DNA from: Symbiobacteriaceae bacterium
Lineage (GTDB): Bacteria; Bacillota_E; Symbiobacteriia; Symbiobacteriales; Symbiobacteriaceae
Direction of reading: 5' to 3'
NCBI GenBank assembly: GCA_027356675.1
Contig: DAHVXO010000061.1
Location: forward strand, 1 to 5,284
DNA: 5,284 nt
Positions 5,147-5,284 of the stretch are shown one piece after another. Positions within the stretch are counted from its first letter, which is position 1. Each line of letters starts with the position of its first letter. The position numbers were made by a program, and so were the translations under genes. The notes beneath the pieces were generated by a model. The model saw nothing but the letters and a program-made list of their open reading frames with translations, did no database searches and had not been told where the DNA came from.

Positions 5147-5284
5147 TTGCAGTACCGCAGACTTGGGAACACGGGCCTGAAGGTAAGCGAAATCTCACTG
5201 GGCAGTTGGCTCACTTACGGTGGTGCCGTTGAGCTGGAGGCATCAAAGGCGTGCGTTGCTCAGGCCTACGACCTGGGCATCAAC
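5147..5284 (+). CDS. Aldo/keto reductase, N-terminal part (cut by window end)
   Basis: The first 46 codons of an NADPH-dependent aldo/keto reductase of the YghZ / potassium-channel beta-subunit-like type. The visible start, LQYRRLGNTGLKVSEISLGS (first residue read as Met) followed by WLTYGG and the helix ending in AYDLGIN, is the hallmark first strand, hairpin and first barrel helix of this family. The catalytic Asp (usually just after this point), Tyr, Lys and His all lie beyond the window, so activity and substrate cannot be judged. The start is TTG, unusual but supported by GGAGGTG six bases upstream and by the family N-terminus starting exactly here. It is divergent from the DUF2797 gene with 136 bases between starts; I found no convincing promoter in that gap, although an 8-bp palindrome ACAATTGT lies at 5045-5052. 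Confidence 0.9.
   Translation, partial: MQYRRLGNTGLKVSEISLGSWLTYGGAVELEASKACVAQAYDLGIN

Overview
The window most resembles a moderately GC-rich Bacillota (Firmicutes)-type chromosome. The basis is strong purine-rich ribosome binding sites, GTG and TTG as well as ATG starts, sigma-A-like promoters with exact TATAAT -10 boxes, and compact hairpin-plus-T-run terminators. No tRNA, rRNA, CRISPR array, insertion sequence or phage gene is visible. The taxonomic placement is an inference from style, not a match to a known genome.

Layout, left to right. Positions 1-75 hold nothing I can assign. A leftward terminator (76-100) closes a small lamin-tail-domain protein gene (122-529, minus). Next comes a MocR-type GntR regulator/aminotransferase-like gene (689-2161, minus), with its own promoter (2194-2222) interleaved with three copies of ATCCAAT. 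A terminator (2230-2256) separates it from a gene for a two-domain protein (2284-2991, minus): an unrecognised N-terminal domain joined by an Ala/Pro linker to a plant-type [2Fe-2S] ferredoxin domain. That gene has a near-consensus promoter (3023-3051). The three minus-strand genes therefore look like separate transcription units lying head to tail rather than one operon.

The divergent gap 2992-3271 holds the ferredoxin-gene promoter, an unexpected leftward terminator (3126-3156), a nested inverted repeat (3176-3230), and the start signals of an acetamidase/formamidase-family gene (3272-4192, plus). The amidase gene converges on a DUF2797 zinc-motif protein gene (4195-5010, minus) with only two bases between the stop codons. 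At the right edge an aldo/keto reductase gene begins on the plus strand (5147, TTG start) and runs out of the window. It is divergent from the DUF2797 gene across a 136-base gap.

No shared pathway is evident. The enzymes (amidase, aldo/keto reductase, ferredoxin fusion) and the PLP-fold regulator look like a collection of single-gene units. The points most worth follow-up are the candidate MocR operator, the unknown domain fused to the ferredoxin, the orphan leftward terminator implying long antisense transcription across the amidase gene, and a GIY-YIG-like signature in the DUF2797 protein.
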